DNA of 64,000 nucleotides from Tepidibacter aestuarii (GCF_934924865.1 NZ_OW235315.1:992001-1056000); one strand, 5' to 3'. Positions 46,410 to 57,317 are shown, counted from the stretch's first letter. Numbers and translations are program-made. The notes: a model not told the origin generated them from the letters alone.

Positions 46410-47111
46410 ATGAACATAATAGGAATAATTGGAGCAATGGATGAGGAAGTAGATATATTAAGAGATTTAATGGATATTAAAGAAACTGTAGAAAAGGCTT
46501 CTTTAAAGTTTTATGTAGGTAAAATAGAAGGAAAAGATGTTGTTTTAGTAAGATGTGGTATAGGTAAGGTAAATGCTGCACTTTGTGCTCAAATACTTAT
46601 AAGTGAATTTAAGGTAGATGCCGTTATAAATACAGGTGTTGCTGGAGCTTTACATGAAGATTTAGATGTATTTGATATAGTAATATCAACAGACACTATA
46701 CAACATGACTTTGATACTACTGTATTTGGTTATGAAGTAGGAGTTATTCCTAGAATGGAAGAGTCAACTTTTAAAGCAGATGATAGATTGATTGAAGTAG
46801 CTTATAATTCTAGCATTAACTCTGATAAAAAATACAAGGTAGTTAAAGGAAGAGTTCTAACAGGAGATGTATTCGTTTCAAGTAAGGAATTAAAAGATAA
46901 ACTTGTAAATAATCTTAAAGGTTATTGTGCTGAAATGGAAGGTGCTGCTATTGGTCATGCTTGCTATGTAAACAATACACCATTTATAATAATAAGAGCT
47001 ATGTCTGATAAGGCTGATGGAAGTGCAGATGTAACTTATGAAGAATTTGTAAGTGAAGCTGCTCATAATTCAAAAGAAATAGTTCTTGGTATTCTTAAGA
47101 ATTTACAATAA
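46410..47111 (+). CDS. mtnN: 5'-methylthioadenosine/S-adenosylhomocysteine nucleosidase
   Basis: Cleaves MTA and SAH, recycling SAM by-products. 233 aa from ATG 46410 behind AAAGGAGG; an upstream in-frame ATG at 46344 lies within repeat copy 5 and is rejected. IGAMDEEVDIL start, NTGVAGAL and the catalytic region CAEMEGAAIGHAC plus RAMSDKAD are intact. A second, broken copy of its 3' end lies at 48.9 kb. Confidence 0.96.
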   Translation: MNIIGIIGAMDEEVDILRDLMDIKETVEKASLKFYVGKIEGKDVVLVRCGIGKVNAALCAQILISEFKVDAVINTGVAGALHEDLDVFDIVISTDTIQHDFDTTVFGYEVGVIPRMEESTFKADDRLIEVAYNSSINSDKKYKVVKGRVLTGDVFVSSKELKDKLVNNLKGYCAEMEGAAIGHACYVNNTPFIIIRAMSDKADGSADVTYEEFVSEAAHNSKEIVLGILKNLQ

Positions 47112-47120
47112 TATTTTGAT

Positions 47121-47148
47121 GCTCCCTAAATTTAGGGGGCTTTTTTTG
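47121..47148 (+). terminator. Terminator after mtnN
   Basis: Stem GCTCCCTAAA/TTTAGGGGGC then T7. Confidence 0.9.
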
Positions 47149-47199
47149 ATATATATTTATGGTATAAATATATATAAGAATATATTAAGGGGTGAAAAT

Positions 47200-47994
47200 A
47201 TGGTTAACTTAGTTATTATTGGACCAAAAGGGAAAATGGGTAAACTTATAACAAAATTTGCATACGAAGATGAAAAAATAAATGTCGTTGGAGGTGTAGC
47301 TCCTAGGGGGAGGGATTATATAGGAGAAGATATAGGATTAGCTTGCAATCTAGGTAAAAATATAGGCGCAATAGTTTATGATGATTTAAATGATATTATA
47401 CAAAAGTGTGATGTAATAGTAGATTACACATCTCCTGAAGTTTCTATGGATGTGATAAAAACTGCTGTAAAGTATAACAAATCAGTAGTGTGTGGAACAA
47501 CTGGATTTAGTAAAGAGGAATTTTATACTATAAAGGAATATTCAAATCATATACCTATTCTTTATGCAGCAAACACTTCTAGGATAGTAAATTTAATGTA
47601 TAAGATACTTGATATGGTAACTAAATCAATAGGAGATGAAGCAGATATAGAGATAATAGAGATGCATGATAGATTTAAAAAAGATGCTCCAAGTGGAACT
47701 TCTAAAGAAATGGGCTCAGTTATAGCAAATGCACTTAACAAGGATTTTTCCGATTTGGCTGAATATGGAAGATGTGGAATAGGAGAAAGAAGAGAAGGTA
47801 GTGTAGGATATCATTCTATAAGAAGTGGCGATATATCAAGTAGTCATACAGTGATGTTTGGAATGATGGGAGAACGTTTTGAAATAACTCATCATGCATA
47901 TAACTGGGATTGCTTTGCTAAAGGAGCTTGCAAATCTATAACATATCTTTATGAAAAAGAAGCAGGTCTATATAGTGTTGAGGATATATTATAA
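47200..47994 (+). CDS. dapB: 4-hydroxy-tetrahydrodipicolinate reductase
   Basis: Step of lysine/diaminopimelate synthesis, feeding MurE. 264 aa from ATG 47200 behind AAGGGGTG. Nucleotide loop GPKGKMGK at 7-14, CGTTGFS, and the active-site EMHDRFKKDAPSGTS with the catalytic His/Lys. Isolated from other dap genes, single-gene unit. Confidence 0.95.
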   Translation: MVNLVIIGPKGKMGKLITKFAYEDEKINVVGGVAPRGRDYIGEDIGLACNLGKNIGAIVYDDLNDIIQKCDVIVDYTSPEVSMDVIKTAVKYNKSVVCGTTGFSKEEFYTIKEYSNHIPILYAANTSRIVNLMYKILDMVTKSIGDEADIEIIEMHDRFKKDAPSGTSKEMGSVIANALNKDFSDLAEYGRCGIGERREGSVGYHSIRSGDISSSHTVMFGMMGERFEITHHAYNWDCFAKGACKSITYLYEKEAGLYSVEDIL

Positions 47995-48022
47995 ATTATT
48001 TTGAGAAAGGAACGTATCATAA

Positions 48023-48205
48023 AAATGTAGGTGCTGTACAGCTGGAGCTGATATATATGTGCAGTATTTTCTAGGGATGAGACCTCAGGAATCTTATGAA
48101 AAATATAGGAATAAAAAATCCGTAGGGATTGTAAGAGCTAGTTTAGGGATGTATAATAATATTGGTAAAATCAATAGATTTGTTGATGCTCTTAGAAAAT
48201 TATAG
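48023..48205 (+). pseudogene. Remnant of a class V aminotransferase / cysteine desulfurase-like gene (C-terminus)
   Basis: About 60 codons stay open after a stop at 48020-48022. The translation ends like a cysteine desulfurase-type protein: RCCTAGADIYVQYFLG resembles the family's R-x-GC-x-CA segment, followed by VGIVRASLGMYNNIGKINRF and DALRKL. No start, no N-terminal PLP domain, so a decayed tail. It precedes the YciI gene by 15 nt, whose ribosome site follows the stop. Confidence 0.65.
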
Positions 48206-48219
48206 AAAGGAAGATTATA

Positions 48220-48507
48220 ATGTTTATAGTTTCACTTACATATATCAAAGAACTTGATATAGTAGAATCTTATCTTCAAGAACATGTTGACTACTTAAAA
48301 GAACAGTATGCAAAAGGATTTTTCATGGCATCAGGAAGAAAAGTTCCAAGAACCGGAGGAGTAATTTTATCTAATATTAAGGATAAGGAAGAACTCATGG
48401 ATGTACTTAAAAAGGATCCATTTTACAAAAATGAGGTAGCACAATATGATATTATTGAGTTTGTTCCAAGCATGACAAGTAAAGAATTAGATTTTTTGAC
48501 TCTATAG
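48220..48507 (+). CDS. YciI-family protein
   Basis: 95 aa, ATG behind AGAAAGGAAG. A dimeric ferredoxin-like alpha/beta barrel family: FIVSLTYIKELDIVESYLQEH, then FMASGRKVPRTGGVILSN, and DPFYKNEVAQYDIIEF near the end. Conserved His/Asp of YciI are partly visible (H35-like in EHVDYL). Function in general unknown. No terminator before the IS remnant. Confidence 0.88.
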   Translation: MFIVSLTYIKELDIVESYLQEHVDYLKEQYAKGFFMASGRKVPRTGGVILSNIKDKEELMDVLKKDPFYKNEVAQYDIIEFVPSMTSKELDFLTL

Positions 48508-48569
48508 TGGAAAGCCCCCTAAAAAATGAAGTGCTTCCTGTCAAGTATACAGTGGAAATAATTAAAAAC

Positions 48570-48911
48570 TGGACTGAACCCGCTTAAGTAGACATTATAA
48601 ATAGTCTATTTCTGAAGGTTCAGTTTTTCAAATTCTAAAGGAGATAAATAAGCAAGAGAAGAATGTCTTCGTTTACGATTATAAAACATCTCAATATATT
48701 CAAATATTGCTTTTTTAACTTCATCTTTATTAGCGAAAATTTTATTAGCATTATCATAGGGATTTCCTGGTTTACTCATACTTGATACAATCCCATATTT
48801 TTCGATCTGACTTTGATATCTTTTCCCAACGATACGATACCCATAGCACATTTTAAATTGACTATGTATGTCTTGTATATATTCTTTTAGTGATTTATTT
48901 TCGACTTCTCG
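48570..48911 (-). mobile_element. IS3-family (IS150-like) insertion sequence remnant
   Basis: The right end TGGACTGAACCCG (48570-48582) resembles IS3/IS150-type terminal repeats. The reverse strand encodes the C-terminus of the OrfB transposase from 48911 to the stop at 48606. The left half, including the DD of DDE, and the left terminal repeat are missing. The element stops abruptly at 48911/48913, where mtnN-like DNA begins. Confidence 0.8.
48606..48911 (-). pseudogene. Truncated IS3-family transposase OrfB
   Basis: About 101 residues remain, reading ENKSLKEYIQDIHSQFKMCYGYRIVGKR then SKPGNPYDNANKI...FYNRKRRHSSLAYLSP, the typical C-terminal end of IS3 OrfB with its catalytic Glu lying in the AIFEYIEMFYN region. 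A stop lies at 48912-48914 upstream, and no start or N-terminal catalytic residues are present, so it is not active. Confidence 0.85.
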
Positions 48912-48912
48912 T

Positions 48913-49045
48913 TACACCATTCATAATAATAAGGGTTATGTGTGATAAGGCTGATGGAAGTGCAGATGTAGTTTATGAAGAATTTGTAAATGAAGCTGCC
49001 CATAATTCAAAAGAAATAGTTCTTGGTATGCTTAATAATATATAA
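48913..49045 (+). pseudogene. Duplicated 3' end of mtnN
   Basis: Forty-three codons nearly identical to the end of mtnN at 46.98-47.11 kb (TPFIIIRVMCDKADGSADV... ending EIVLGMLNNI), in plus orientation, with several substitutions (A to V, S to C, T to V, S to N). It begins exactly where the IS3 remnant ends. Probably the leftover of a second mtnN copy cut by the IS. Confidence 0.9.
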
Positions 49046-49051
49046 AATTAA

Positions 49052-49097
49052 AAACAAATTAAATCTAAGTTACTTAACTTAGATTTACTTTGTTTTT
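49052..49097. terminator. Bidirectional terminator between mtnN fragment and ilvN
   Basis: 11-bp stem AAATCTAAGTT/AACTTAGATTT with ACTT loop, flanked by A-rich and T8 sides, so it can act for both strands. Confidence 0.85.
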
Positions 49098-49105
49098 TTT
49101 GCAAT

Positions 49106-49588
49106 TTAAATATTTCCTCTTTGAAGTCCTGTAAATCCTGTTCGAACTAGTTCTATGATTCCATAGGGTTTTATAATTTCTATAAAAGCAGAAATTTTTT
49201 CGAAATCTCCAGTTAGTTCGATGGTCATAGTCTCTGTGGATATATCTATTACTTTTGCTCTAAATATGTTTACTGTTTCATGAATTGATGCTCTTTGATT
49301 AGACTTTGCTGTTATTTTTATAAATACTAGTTCTCTGCAAATGGATTTTTCAGGTTCTAATTGTATAACCTTAATTACATCAATAAGCTTGTTTAATTGT
49401 TTTTTTATTTGTTCTAGAGTGTAATCATCACTGTTAACTACGATTGTCATACGAGAAATTTTGGGATTTTCTGTTTCACCAACAGATAGACTATCTATAT
49501 TATATCCTCTTCGCGTAAATAAACCTGCAATTTTACTAAGAACCCCTGAATGGTTCTCTACTAAAACAGATAAGACATGTTTACTAAT
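49106..49588 (-). CDS. ilvN: Acetolactate synthase small subunit, apparent AUU start
   Basis: Regulatory ACT-domain subunit of acetohydroxyacid synthase. The frame from 49588 gives 160 aa, the usual length, beginning (M)SKHVLSVLVENHSGVLSKIAG. No ATG, GTG or TTG exists between the upstream stop at 49613-49615 and the internal ATG at 49450, which would delete most of the ACT domain. AAAGGGGGGG lies 6 nt before ATT at 49588-49586, so an AUU start is the best reading. Follows ilvB by 14 nt; valine feedback expected. Confidence 0.85.
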   Translation of the reverse strand: MSKHVLSVLVENHSGVLSKIAGLFTRRGYNIDSLSVGETENPKISRMTIVVNSDDYTLEQIKKQLNKLIDVIKVIQLEPEKSICRELVFIKITAKSNQRASIHETVNIFRAKVIDISTETMTIELTGDFEKISAFIEIIKPYGIIELVRTGFTGLQRGNI

Positions 49589-49602
49589 AAGAATCCCCCC
49601 CT

Positions 49603-51222
49603 TTACAGTGTACTAAAATTTGGATCTACGATACATTCTATAAGATAGCTTTTTTCACTTTGAATTGCTTCTTTCAATGCTTGTTCAAATTCTTCATTTG
49701 AAAGTACTTTTTTACCAGTTAAACCATAAGCTTTAGAAATTTGAACAAAGTCAGGATTAAATTCAAAATTTATCCCAAAATAACTACCCTTTCCATAAGC
49801 ATTATGTTGAAGCTCTCTAACCATCCCTAATCGATTATTATTAAATAATAAAATAATAGTATTTAAATTGTTCCCTGATAGGGTTCCCAATTCACTTAAA
49901 GGCATCTGTATTCCGCCATCTCCAACAACACTAATTACTTTTTTGTTTGGACATGCTAGCTTTGCTCCTATTGCAGCTGGAATGCTATATCCCATTGTTC
50001 CTAATCCTCCGGATGTAAGAAATCTTCTGTTCCCCTTTATTTCAAAGTGATGGGCAGTCCAGATTTGGTTTTGACCTACATCGGCAGTAATGATAGCATC
50101 TTCATCTACTGTATCAGATAGAAATTTTAAAGCTTTTTTGGGATTCACAAAGTTTTTATAGTAGGGATTTTCTTTTTTATAGTTTATTTTTAATTCATTA
50201 ATTTCAAGTAACCATTGTTCTGTTACAATGGGTGTTATTAAATTAACAAGAGTCTGTAAAATATTTTTACAGTCTCCAATAATTGGAATGTTAGTATTTA
50301 TATTTTTTCCTACTTCAGCAGGATCTATATCAATATGAATAATATCTATATTCTCATTTGTTTCATTAAAACCAGCTGTTGCACGATCTCCTATTCGAGC
50401 ACCAATAATCATCAATAAATCTGCTTTACGAACAATTTGATTGGAATAAGAATGTCCATGGGAACCTACCATTCCAACATAATAAGGAGAATCACAAGGC
50501 AGGGATCCAATTCCCATTAATGTATGAACAACGGGTATTTTTGCTTTTTCAACAAAAGAAATAAATTCTTTAGAAGCATTTGAACATAATACTCCTCCAC
50601 CTACGCAAATTAAAGGTTTTTTGCTATTTTTAAGCTTTCTTAAAGCTCTTTTTATTTGTCCTGTATGTCCTTCATATGTAGGGTTATAGCCTATGATATT
50701 TACATTTTCAGGATAATCAAATTTGATAGATTGTCTTTGAATATCTACGGGTATATCTATAAGTACAGGACCAGGCCTTCCGCTAGAAGCGATATAAAAG
50801 GATTCTTTTATGATTCTGGGAATATCATTGGCATCTTTAATTAAATAATTATGTTTTGTAAAAGGTTCAGTAGCCCCTATAATATCTGCTTCTTGAAATG
50901 CATCTTTTCCTATACAGGTAGATTTTACTTGTCCAGTAATGACTACAAGGGGAATAGAGTCCATATAAGCAGTAGCAATTCCTGTAATTAAATTTGTAGC
51001 ACCAGGGCCTGAAGTTGCAATGCAAACTCCTGTCTTTTCACTAGATCTGGCATACCCACTTGCACTATGAGGTGCTGACTGTTCATTTCTAATTAATATA
51101 TGTTTTATATTAGAATTTCTCAATGATTCATAGAGTGGGAGTACAGCACCACCTGGATATCCAAAAATAGTGTCAACTTCTTCGTTTTCTAGACATTTTA
51201 TTATTGCATCTGAAACTTTCAT
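49603..51222 (-). CDS. ilvB: Acetolactate synthase large subunit
   Basis: ThDP enzyme making acetolactate / acetohydroxybutyrate for Val, Leu and Ile. 539 aa. Catalytic Glu is E47 in IRNEQSAPHSASGYAR; the ThDP-Mg motif is GDGGIQMPLSELGTL...LLFNNNRLG. ATG start behind GGGGTAAAAT. Divergent from the Leu operon. It uses more CGN arginine codons than neighbours, a faint hint of different history. Confidence 0.96.
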   Translation of the reverse strand: MKVSDAIIKCLENEEVDTIFGYPGGAVLPLYESLRNSNIKHILIRNEQSAPHSASGYARSSEKTGVCIATSGPGATNLITGIATAYMDSIPLVVITGQVKSTCIGKDAFQEADIIGATEPFTKHNYLIKDANDIPRIIKESFYIASSGRPGPVLIDIPVDIQRQSIKFDYPENVNIIGYNPTYEGHTGQIKRALRKLKNSKKPLICVGGGVLCSNASKEFISFVEKAKIPVVHTLMGIGSLPCDSPYYVGMVGSHGHSYSNQIVRKADLLMIIGARIGDRATAGFNETNENIDIIHIDIDPAEVGKNINTNIPIIGDCKNILQTLVNLITPIVTEQWLLEINELKINYKKENPYYKNFVNPKKALKFLSDTVDEDAIITADVGQNQIWTAHHFEIKGNRRFLTSGGLGTMGYSIPAAIGAKLACPNKKVISVVGDGGIQMPLSELGTLSGNNLNTIILLFNNNRLGMVRELQHNAYGKGSYFGINFEFNPDFVQISKAYGLTGKKVLSNEEFEQALKEAIQSEKSYLIECIVDPNFSTL

Positions 51223-51284
51223 ATTTTACCCCCTTTGCATTGAAAATTAATATATAGATTTAAAAATTAAATTTAATAGAACTG

Positions 51285-51314
51285 ATTCTATCAAATATGA
51301 AATGAGAATGTCAA
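51285..51314 (-). promoter_or_regulatory. Promoter of ilvB (reverse strand)
   Basis: On the reverse strand TTGACA (51314-51309), 18-nt spacer, TAGAAT (51290-51285). The leader to ilvB is only about 55 nt, too short for a T-box. Confidence 0.75.
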
Positions 51315-51381
51315 CTGAAAAAAACAGAAAAGTTTAAATATTCATAAAAAAATAATTTTACATAAAATTCAAAAAAATATA

Positions 51382-51410
51382 TTGACTTCGATTTTCTCAT
51401 CTGATAAAAT
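51382..51410 (+). promoter_or_regulatory. Promoter of the leuA operon
   Basis: TTGACT (51382-51387), 17-nt spacer, TAAAAT (51405-51410), 30 nt before the T-box leader. Confidence 0.8.
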
Positions 51411-51439
51411 TTTAAAACATATAACAAAACCGAATAGCT

Positions 51440-51703
51440 AAATGCTATGAAGGAGAGCGTATTTTGATGTTCAGTTTCAGAGAGTCGATGGATGGTGTGA
51501 ATCGATACTGAGAAAAAATACTACTCGCTCTGGAGCAGTATCTTTGAAATAATAGTAGGAGATTATGGTTGGCACCATTATAGGCCAGGATTTAATTGAA
51601 TCTAATATCGAGTGGTTTTTGCGTTGAGCAAAAGCAAGTAAGGTGGTACCACGGGTAAAATAATACTCGTCCTTAAATAATATTTAAGGGCGAGTTTTTT
51701 TGT
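51440..51703 (+). promoter_or_regulatory. T-box leader, specifier CUC (Leu), upstream of leuA
   Basis: Stem I has specifier CTC at 51524-51526. T-box sequence AAGGTGGTACCACGG is at 51639-51653, and the terminator (ACTCG with CCTTAAATA/ATTTAAGG and GAGT, T7) at 51665-51703. Uncharged tRNA(Leu) should induce the whole leuA-ilvC-leuCDB operon. Confidence 0.92.
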
Positions 51704-51789
51704 ACCTAGAATTGGAACAGTGTATAGTTATGAGGGATATGTAGCAATGTGCAGTGTATTTTGTATACCAATTTAAAGGGGGAGTTAAT

Positions 51790-53301
51790 ATGAACAAGCA
51801 AATAAAGATATTTGACACTACATTAAGAGATGGAGAACAATCACCAGGATGCAGTATGAACATACAAGAAAAAATAGAAATGGCAAGACAGCTAGAGAGG
51901 ATGAATGTAGATGTAATCGAAGCTGGATTTGCTATTGCATCAAAAGGCGATTTTGTATCAGTAAGGGAAATTTCAAAAAATATAAAAAACTGTACTATAG
52001 CAAGCTTAGCTAGAGCTTTACCTAAGGATATAGATACAGCATGGGAGGCTGTAAAGTATGCTAAAAGACCTAGAATTCACACTTTCATTGCTACATCAGA
52101 TATTCATATGAAATATAAATTGAGAATGAGACCCGATGAAGTGTTAGAAAATGCAGTAAATATAGTAAAGTATGCTAAAAGGTATTGCGATGATATAGAA
52201 TTTTCTGCAGAAGATGCAACTAGAAGTGATCCTGAGTTTTTAGCTAAGATATTTCAGGCGGTTATTGATGCAGGAGCAACAGTAATTAATATTCCAGATA
52301 CAGTAGGGTATACAACACCTGATGAATACTATAAGTTTATAAAGAATATACGCGAGAATGTGGGAAATGTACAGAAAGCAGAAATATCAGTTCATTGTCA
52401 TAATGACTTAGGTATGGCGGTTGCAAATACATTAGCAGCTATAAAGGCAGGCGCTACTCAAGTTGAATGTACTATGAATGGAATCGGTGAGAGAGCAGGA
52501 AATGCAGCTTTAGAAGAAATTGTTATGGCAATTAACACAAGGAAAGACATACTAGGTGTTGCATCCAGAATAGACACAACTCAAATTATGAGATCTAGCA
52601 AGCTTTTAAGTAATATAACTGGAGTATACGTTCAACCTAATAAGGCTATTGTTGGTACGAATGCATTTGCTCATGAATCTGGAATTCATCAACATGGAGT
52701 CATACAAGAGAGAAGTACTTATGAAATTATGACACCAGAATCTATAGGGCTTTCAGAAAATAAAATGGTTCTTGGAAAACATTCTGGACGTCACGCTTTT
52801 GAAGACAGAGTTGAAAAATTAGGATATAACTTAAATAGAGATGAAATAAATAAGGCATTTGAGCAATTTAAGGAATTAGCTGATAAAAAGAAGGTCGTCT
52901 ATGATGATGATATAGAGGCTATTGTAAATAAAGATGCTATTGATATACCAAAGGCTTATGAATTGAAAAGGTTTGTTATTAATAGTGGAAATACAATAAC
53001 ATCAACTGCATCTGTTGTATTAAAAAATAAGGATGATGAAATAGAGGAAGCATCAAAAGGAGATGGACCAGTAGATGCAGCATTTAAAGCTATTGAAAAA
53101 ATACTAGGAATAGAGATTAGGTTAAAGGATTATTCACTACGTTCTGTAACTCAAGGCAAGGATGCATTAGGGGAGTCTGTGGTAAAAATTAGCGATGCTA
53201 ATAAGATTTATACAGGCAGAGGTCTTAGCACAGACATTGTTGAATCGAGTATAAATGCTTATATAAATGCAGTGAATAAAATGGTTTATGAAATAAACTA
53301 A
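51790..53301 (+). CDS. leuA: 2-isopropylmalate synthase
   Basis: First step of leucine synthesis. 503 aa from ATG 51790 behind AAGGGGGAG; the ATG at 51754 lies upstream of that site. [13 protein letters not shown] at 11-23 and the metal-binding [10 protein letters not shown] block are intact; C-terminal LeuA dimer/allosteric domain with feedback-type repeats. Heads leuA-ilvC-leuC-leuD-leuB. Confidence 0.97.
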   Translation: MNKQIKIFDTTLRDGEQSPGCSMNIQEKIEMARQLERMNVDVIEAGFAIASKGDFVSVREISKNIKNCTIASLARALPKDIDTAWEAVKYAKRPRIHTFIATSDIHMKYKLRMRPDEVLENAVNIVKYAKRYCDDIEFSAEDATRSDPEFLAKIFQAVIDAGATVINIPDTVGYTTPDEYYKFIKNIRENVGNVQKAEISVHCHNDLGMAVANTLAAIKAGATQVECTMNGIGERAGNAALEEIVMAINTRKDILGVASRIDTTQIMRSSKLLSNITGVYVQPNKAIVGTNAFAHESGIHQHGVIQERSTYEIMTPESIGLSENKMVLGKHSGRHAFEDRVEKLGYNLNRDEINKAFEQFKELADKKKVVYDDDIEAIVNKDAIDIPKAYELKRFVINSGNTITSTASVVLKNKDDEIEEASKGDGPVDAAFKAIEKILGIEIRLKDYSLRSVTQGKDALGESVVKISDANKIYTGRGLSTDIVESSINAYINAVNKMVYEIN

Positions 53302-53309
53302 ATTAATAA

Positions 53310-54320
<1,011 letters not shown>

Positions 54321-54337
54321 AAAGGAGGAAGCTTTTT

Positions 54338-55600
54338 ATGGGGATGACAATGACACAAAAAATATTAGCAGTACATGCTGGCTTAAATGAGGTAAGCCCT
54401 GGACAGTTTATACAAGCTAAACTAGATATGGTACTTGGAAATGATATAACAACTCCTGTTGCTATAAATGAATTTAAAAAAATTAGAACAGATAAAGTAT
54501 TCGATAAAAAGAAGATATCTATTGTACCTGACCATTTTGCACCGAACAAAGATATTAAAAGTGCACAACAATGTAAATGTACTCGTGAATTCGCATATGA
54601 AAAAGAGATTGAAAACTATTTTGAAATAGGTGAGATGGGAATAGAACATGCATTATTACCAGAAAAAGGTTTAGTTGTAGCTGGAGATGTTGTTATTGGA
54701 GCAGACTCTCATACATGTACTTACGGGGCATTAGGAGCATTTTCTACAGGAATAGGAAGTACGGACATGGCAGCAGGAATGGCTACTGGAAAGTGTTGGT
54801 TTAAAGTTCCAAAAGCAATTAAATTTATTTTGAAGGGTAAGCCACAAAAATGGGTTAGCGGAAAAGATATTATTCTTCACATAATAGGCATGATTAAAGT
54901 GGATGGAGCTTTATACAAATCTATGGAATTTATGGGGGATGGGATAAAGTATTTATCTATGGATGATAGATTTACCATTTCGAATATGGCTATTGAAGCA
55001 GGTGCTAAAAATGGAATATTTATTGTAGATGATATTACAATTGATTATATGAAAAATCATTCTGAAAAAGAATATACAATATATACTCCTGATGAAGATG
55101 CTGAATATGAAAAAGTATATGAAATAGATTTAAGTAGTATTAGACCAACAGTTTCTTTTCCACATATTCCAGACAACACAAGAACTATTGATGAGGTTGG
55201 AGATGTAAAAATAGATCAAGTTGTAATAGGGTCTTGTACGAATGGAAGAATAGAAGATTTAAGAGCTGCGGCAAAGGTATTAAAAGATAAAAAGGTATAT
55301 AGGGGAGTTAGAACAATAATATTTCCTGCAACTCAAAAGATATATCTAGATGCAATAAAAGAAGGTTTGATAGAAATATTTATTAAAGCAGGAGCAGTAG
55401 TTAGTACACCAACTTGTGGACCTTGCTTAGGGGGTCATATGGGAATTTTAGCAGAAGGTGAGCGATGCATAGCTACTACAAATCGCAACTTTGTTGGGAG
55501 GATGGGTCACCCAAAATCAGAAGTATATTTAGCTAGTCCAGCAGTAGCAGCAGCTTCAGCTATAATTGGTAGGATTGTAAATCCAGAAAATTTAAGATAG
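54338..55600 (+). CDS. leuC: 3-isopropylmalate dehydratase large subunit
   Basis: Aconitase-type [4Fe-4S] enzyme, large subunit. 420 aa, ATG behind AAAGGAGGAAG. Cluster cysteines in GSCTNGR and TCGPCLGGH, and active-site [13 protein letters not shown]. The small subunit follows 9 nt downstream. Confidence 0.97.
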   Translation: MGMTMTQKILAVHAGLNEVSPGQFIQAKLDMVLGNDITTPVAINEFKKIRTDKVFDKKKISIVPDHFAPNKDIKSAQQCKCTREFAYEKEIENYFEIGEMGIEHALLPEKGLVVAGDVVIGADSHTCTYGALGAFSTGIGSTDMAAGMATGKCWFKVPKAIKFILKGKPQKWVSGKDIILHIIGMIKVDGALYKSMEFMGDGIKYLSMDDRFTISNMAIEAGAKNGIFIVDDITIDYMKNHSEKEYTIYTPDEDAEYEKVYEIDLSSIRPTVSFPHIPDNTRTIDEVGDVKIDQVVIGSCTNGRIEDLRAAAKVLKDKKVYRGVRTIIFPATQKIYLDAIKEGLIEIFIKAGAVVSTPTCGPCLGGHMGILAEGERCIATTNRNFVGRMGHPKSEVYLASPAVAAASAIIGRIVNPENLR

Positions 55601-55609
55601 GGGGATATT

Positions 55610-56095
55610 ATGAAAAAGACAGGAATGGTTTTTAAATATGGAGACAATGTAGATACTGATGTTATTATGCCAGCTAGATATTTAAATACTTCAGACCCTA
55701 AGGAGTTAGCAAAATATTGTATGATAGATATAGATAAAGAATTTGCTAAAAAAGTAAAAAAAGATGACATAATAGTTGCAAACAAAAACTTTGGGTGTGG
55801 ATCTTCGAGGGAACATGCACCTATTGCTATAAAAGCAAGTGGAGTATCTTGCGTAATAGCTAGTACTTTTGCAAGGATTTTTTATAGGAATTCTTTTAAT
55901 ATAGGGCTTCCTATATTAGAGTGTGAAGAAGCTGTAAATAAAATAGAGGATAGAGATGAAATAGAAGTAGATTTTAGTTTAGGTGAAATTACAAATATAA
56001 CTAAAGGGGAGAAATATCAGGCTCAACCTCTTCCAGAATTTATGCAAGAAATAATATCTAAAGATGGACTTATAAATTATATAAATGAAAGATAA
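55610..56095 (+). CDS. leuD: 3-isopropylmalate dehydratase small subunit
   Basis: 161 aa, ATG behind GGGGGAT. Swivelling domain with the conserved [10 protein letters not shown] substrate-binding motif. Pairs with LeuC. Confidence 0.96.
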   Translation: MKKTGMVFKYGDNVDTDVIMPARYLNTSDPKELAKYCMIDIDKEFAKKVKKDDIIVANKNFGCGSSREHAPIAIKASGVSCVIASTFARIFYRNSFNIGLPILECEEAVNKIEDRDEIEVDFSLGEITNITKGEKYQAQPLPEFMQEIISKDGLINYINER

Positions 56096-56115
56096 TTTAA
56101 GGGAGGATTAAGAGT

Positions 56116-57186
56116 ATGGATTTCAATATAGCTGTATTAAAAGGAGATGGAATTGGTCCTGAGGTTATAAATCAAGCATTATTAGTTTTAGACAAGATAG
56201 GTAAAAAATACAATCATCAATTCAATTTTAAAGAAGCTTTAATTGGTGGTCAGGCTATTGATAGAGTAGGAGAAAATCTTCCTAAAGAGACTATAGATAT
56301 TTGTAAAGAAAGTGATGCTATTTTACTAGGAGCTGTTGGTGGTCCTAAATGGGATGGGTTATCTGGAGAAAAAAGGCCGGAAAAAGGATTATTAAAGATT
56401 AGAAAAATATTAAATTTATATGCAAACATTCGACCTGCTATATTATTTAAAGAACTAAAAAAAGCATGTCCTTTAAAAGATGAAATAATAGGAGATGGAA
56501 TTGATATTTGCGTGGTTAGAGAACTTACAGGTGGAATATATTTTGGGGAAAAGGCAACTAGAGAAGGGAAAAATGGAAAAGAAGCCTATGATGTAGAAAC
56601 TTATAATGAACAGGAGATACAAAGGATAGCAAAGTCTGCATTTGAAATTGCAAGAAAGAGAAATAAAAAAGTTGTAAGTGTTGATAAAGCGAATGTATTA
56701 GAAAGTTCTAGATTATGGAGAAAAACTGTAAATGAGGTATCAAAAAAATATGAAGATGTAATTTTAGAGCATATGTATGTAGACAATGCTTCTATGCAGC
56801 TTATTAAAAATCCAAGACAATTTGATGTTATATTAACATCAAATATGTTTGGGGATATATTGTCAGATGAGGCAAGTATGATTACAGGTTCTATAGGAAT
56901 GCTTCCATCAGCTAGCCTGGGAGAAGGAAATATAGGACTTTATGAACCAATACATGGATCAGCACCAGATATAGCGGGACAAAATAAGTCAAATCCAATA
57001 GCCACTATATTGTCAGTAGCTATGATGCTTAGGCATTCTTTTGACTTGGAAGATGAGGCAAAAGATATAGAAAATGCTGTTGTAAATGTATTAAGTACTA
57101 ATTATAGAACACTTGATATAATGGATGATAAAAATAAATTAGTTACAACTAATGAAATGGGAAGTTTGATAATGGAAAAAATATAG
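56116..57186 (+). CDS. leuB: 3-isopropylmalate dehydrogenase
   Basis: NAD-dependent oxidative decarboxylase of leucine synthesis. 356 aa, ATG behind [15 protein letters not shown] start, GAVGGPKWD, and the [12 protein letters not shown] / HGSAPDIAG substrate and NAD blocks. Last gene of the operon. Confidence 0.97.
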   Translation: MDFNIAVLKGDGIGPEVINQALLVLDKIGKKYNHQFNFKEALIGGQAIDRVGENLPKETIDICKESDAILLGAVGGPKWDGLSGEKRPEKGLLKIRKILNLYANIRPAILFKELKKACPLKDEIIGDGIDICVVRELTGGIYFGEKATREGKNGKEAYDVETYNEQEIQRIAKSAFEIARKRNKKVVSVDKANVLESSRLWRKTVNEVSKKYEDVILEHMYVDNASMQLIKNPRQFDVILTSNMFGDILSDEASMITGSIGMLPSASLGEGNIGLYEPIHGSAPDIAGQNKSNPIATILSVAMMLRHSFDLEDEAKDIENAVVNVLSTNYRTLDIMDDKNKLVTTNEMGSLIMEKI

Positions 57187-57269
57187 TTATTTTTTATATA
57201 AATATATCTAAATGAAAAAAGGTATAGCAAGGAATTAAAAATGCGTATCGATTATATTTTATAAAACCA

Positions 57270-57305
57270 AAAAGACAGATGCTAACATTTTGAGCATCTG
57301 TCTTT
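57270..57305. terminator. Bidirectional terminator between leuB and polyferredoxin gene
   Basis: 12-bp stem AAAGACAGATGCT/AGCATCTGTCTTT with T/A-rich flanks, between convergent genes. Confidence 0.85.
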
Positions 57306-57317
57306 AATGTTATTATA

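Noticed and set aside
47086..47199. Longer dapB start at 47086
   Set aside because: It runs through the mtnN terminator and has no ribosome site; ATG 47200 has AAGGGGTG.
51223..51290. A T-box for ilvB on the reverse strand
   Set aside because: The leader between promoter and gene is only about 55 nt and lacks T-box sequence or terminator.
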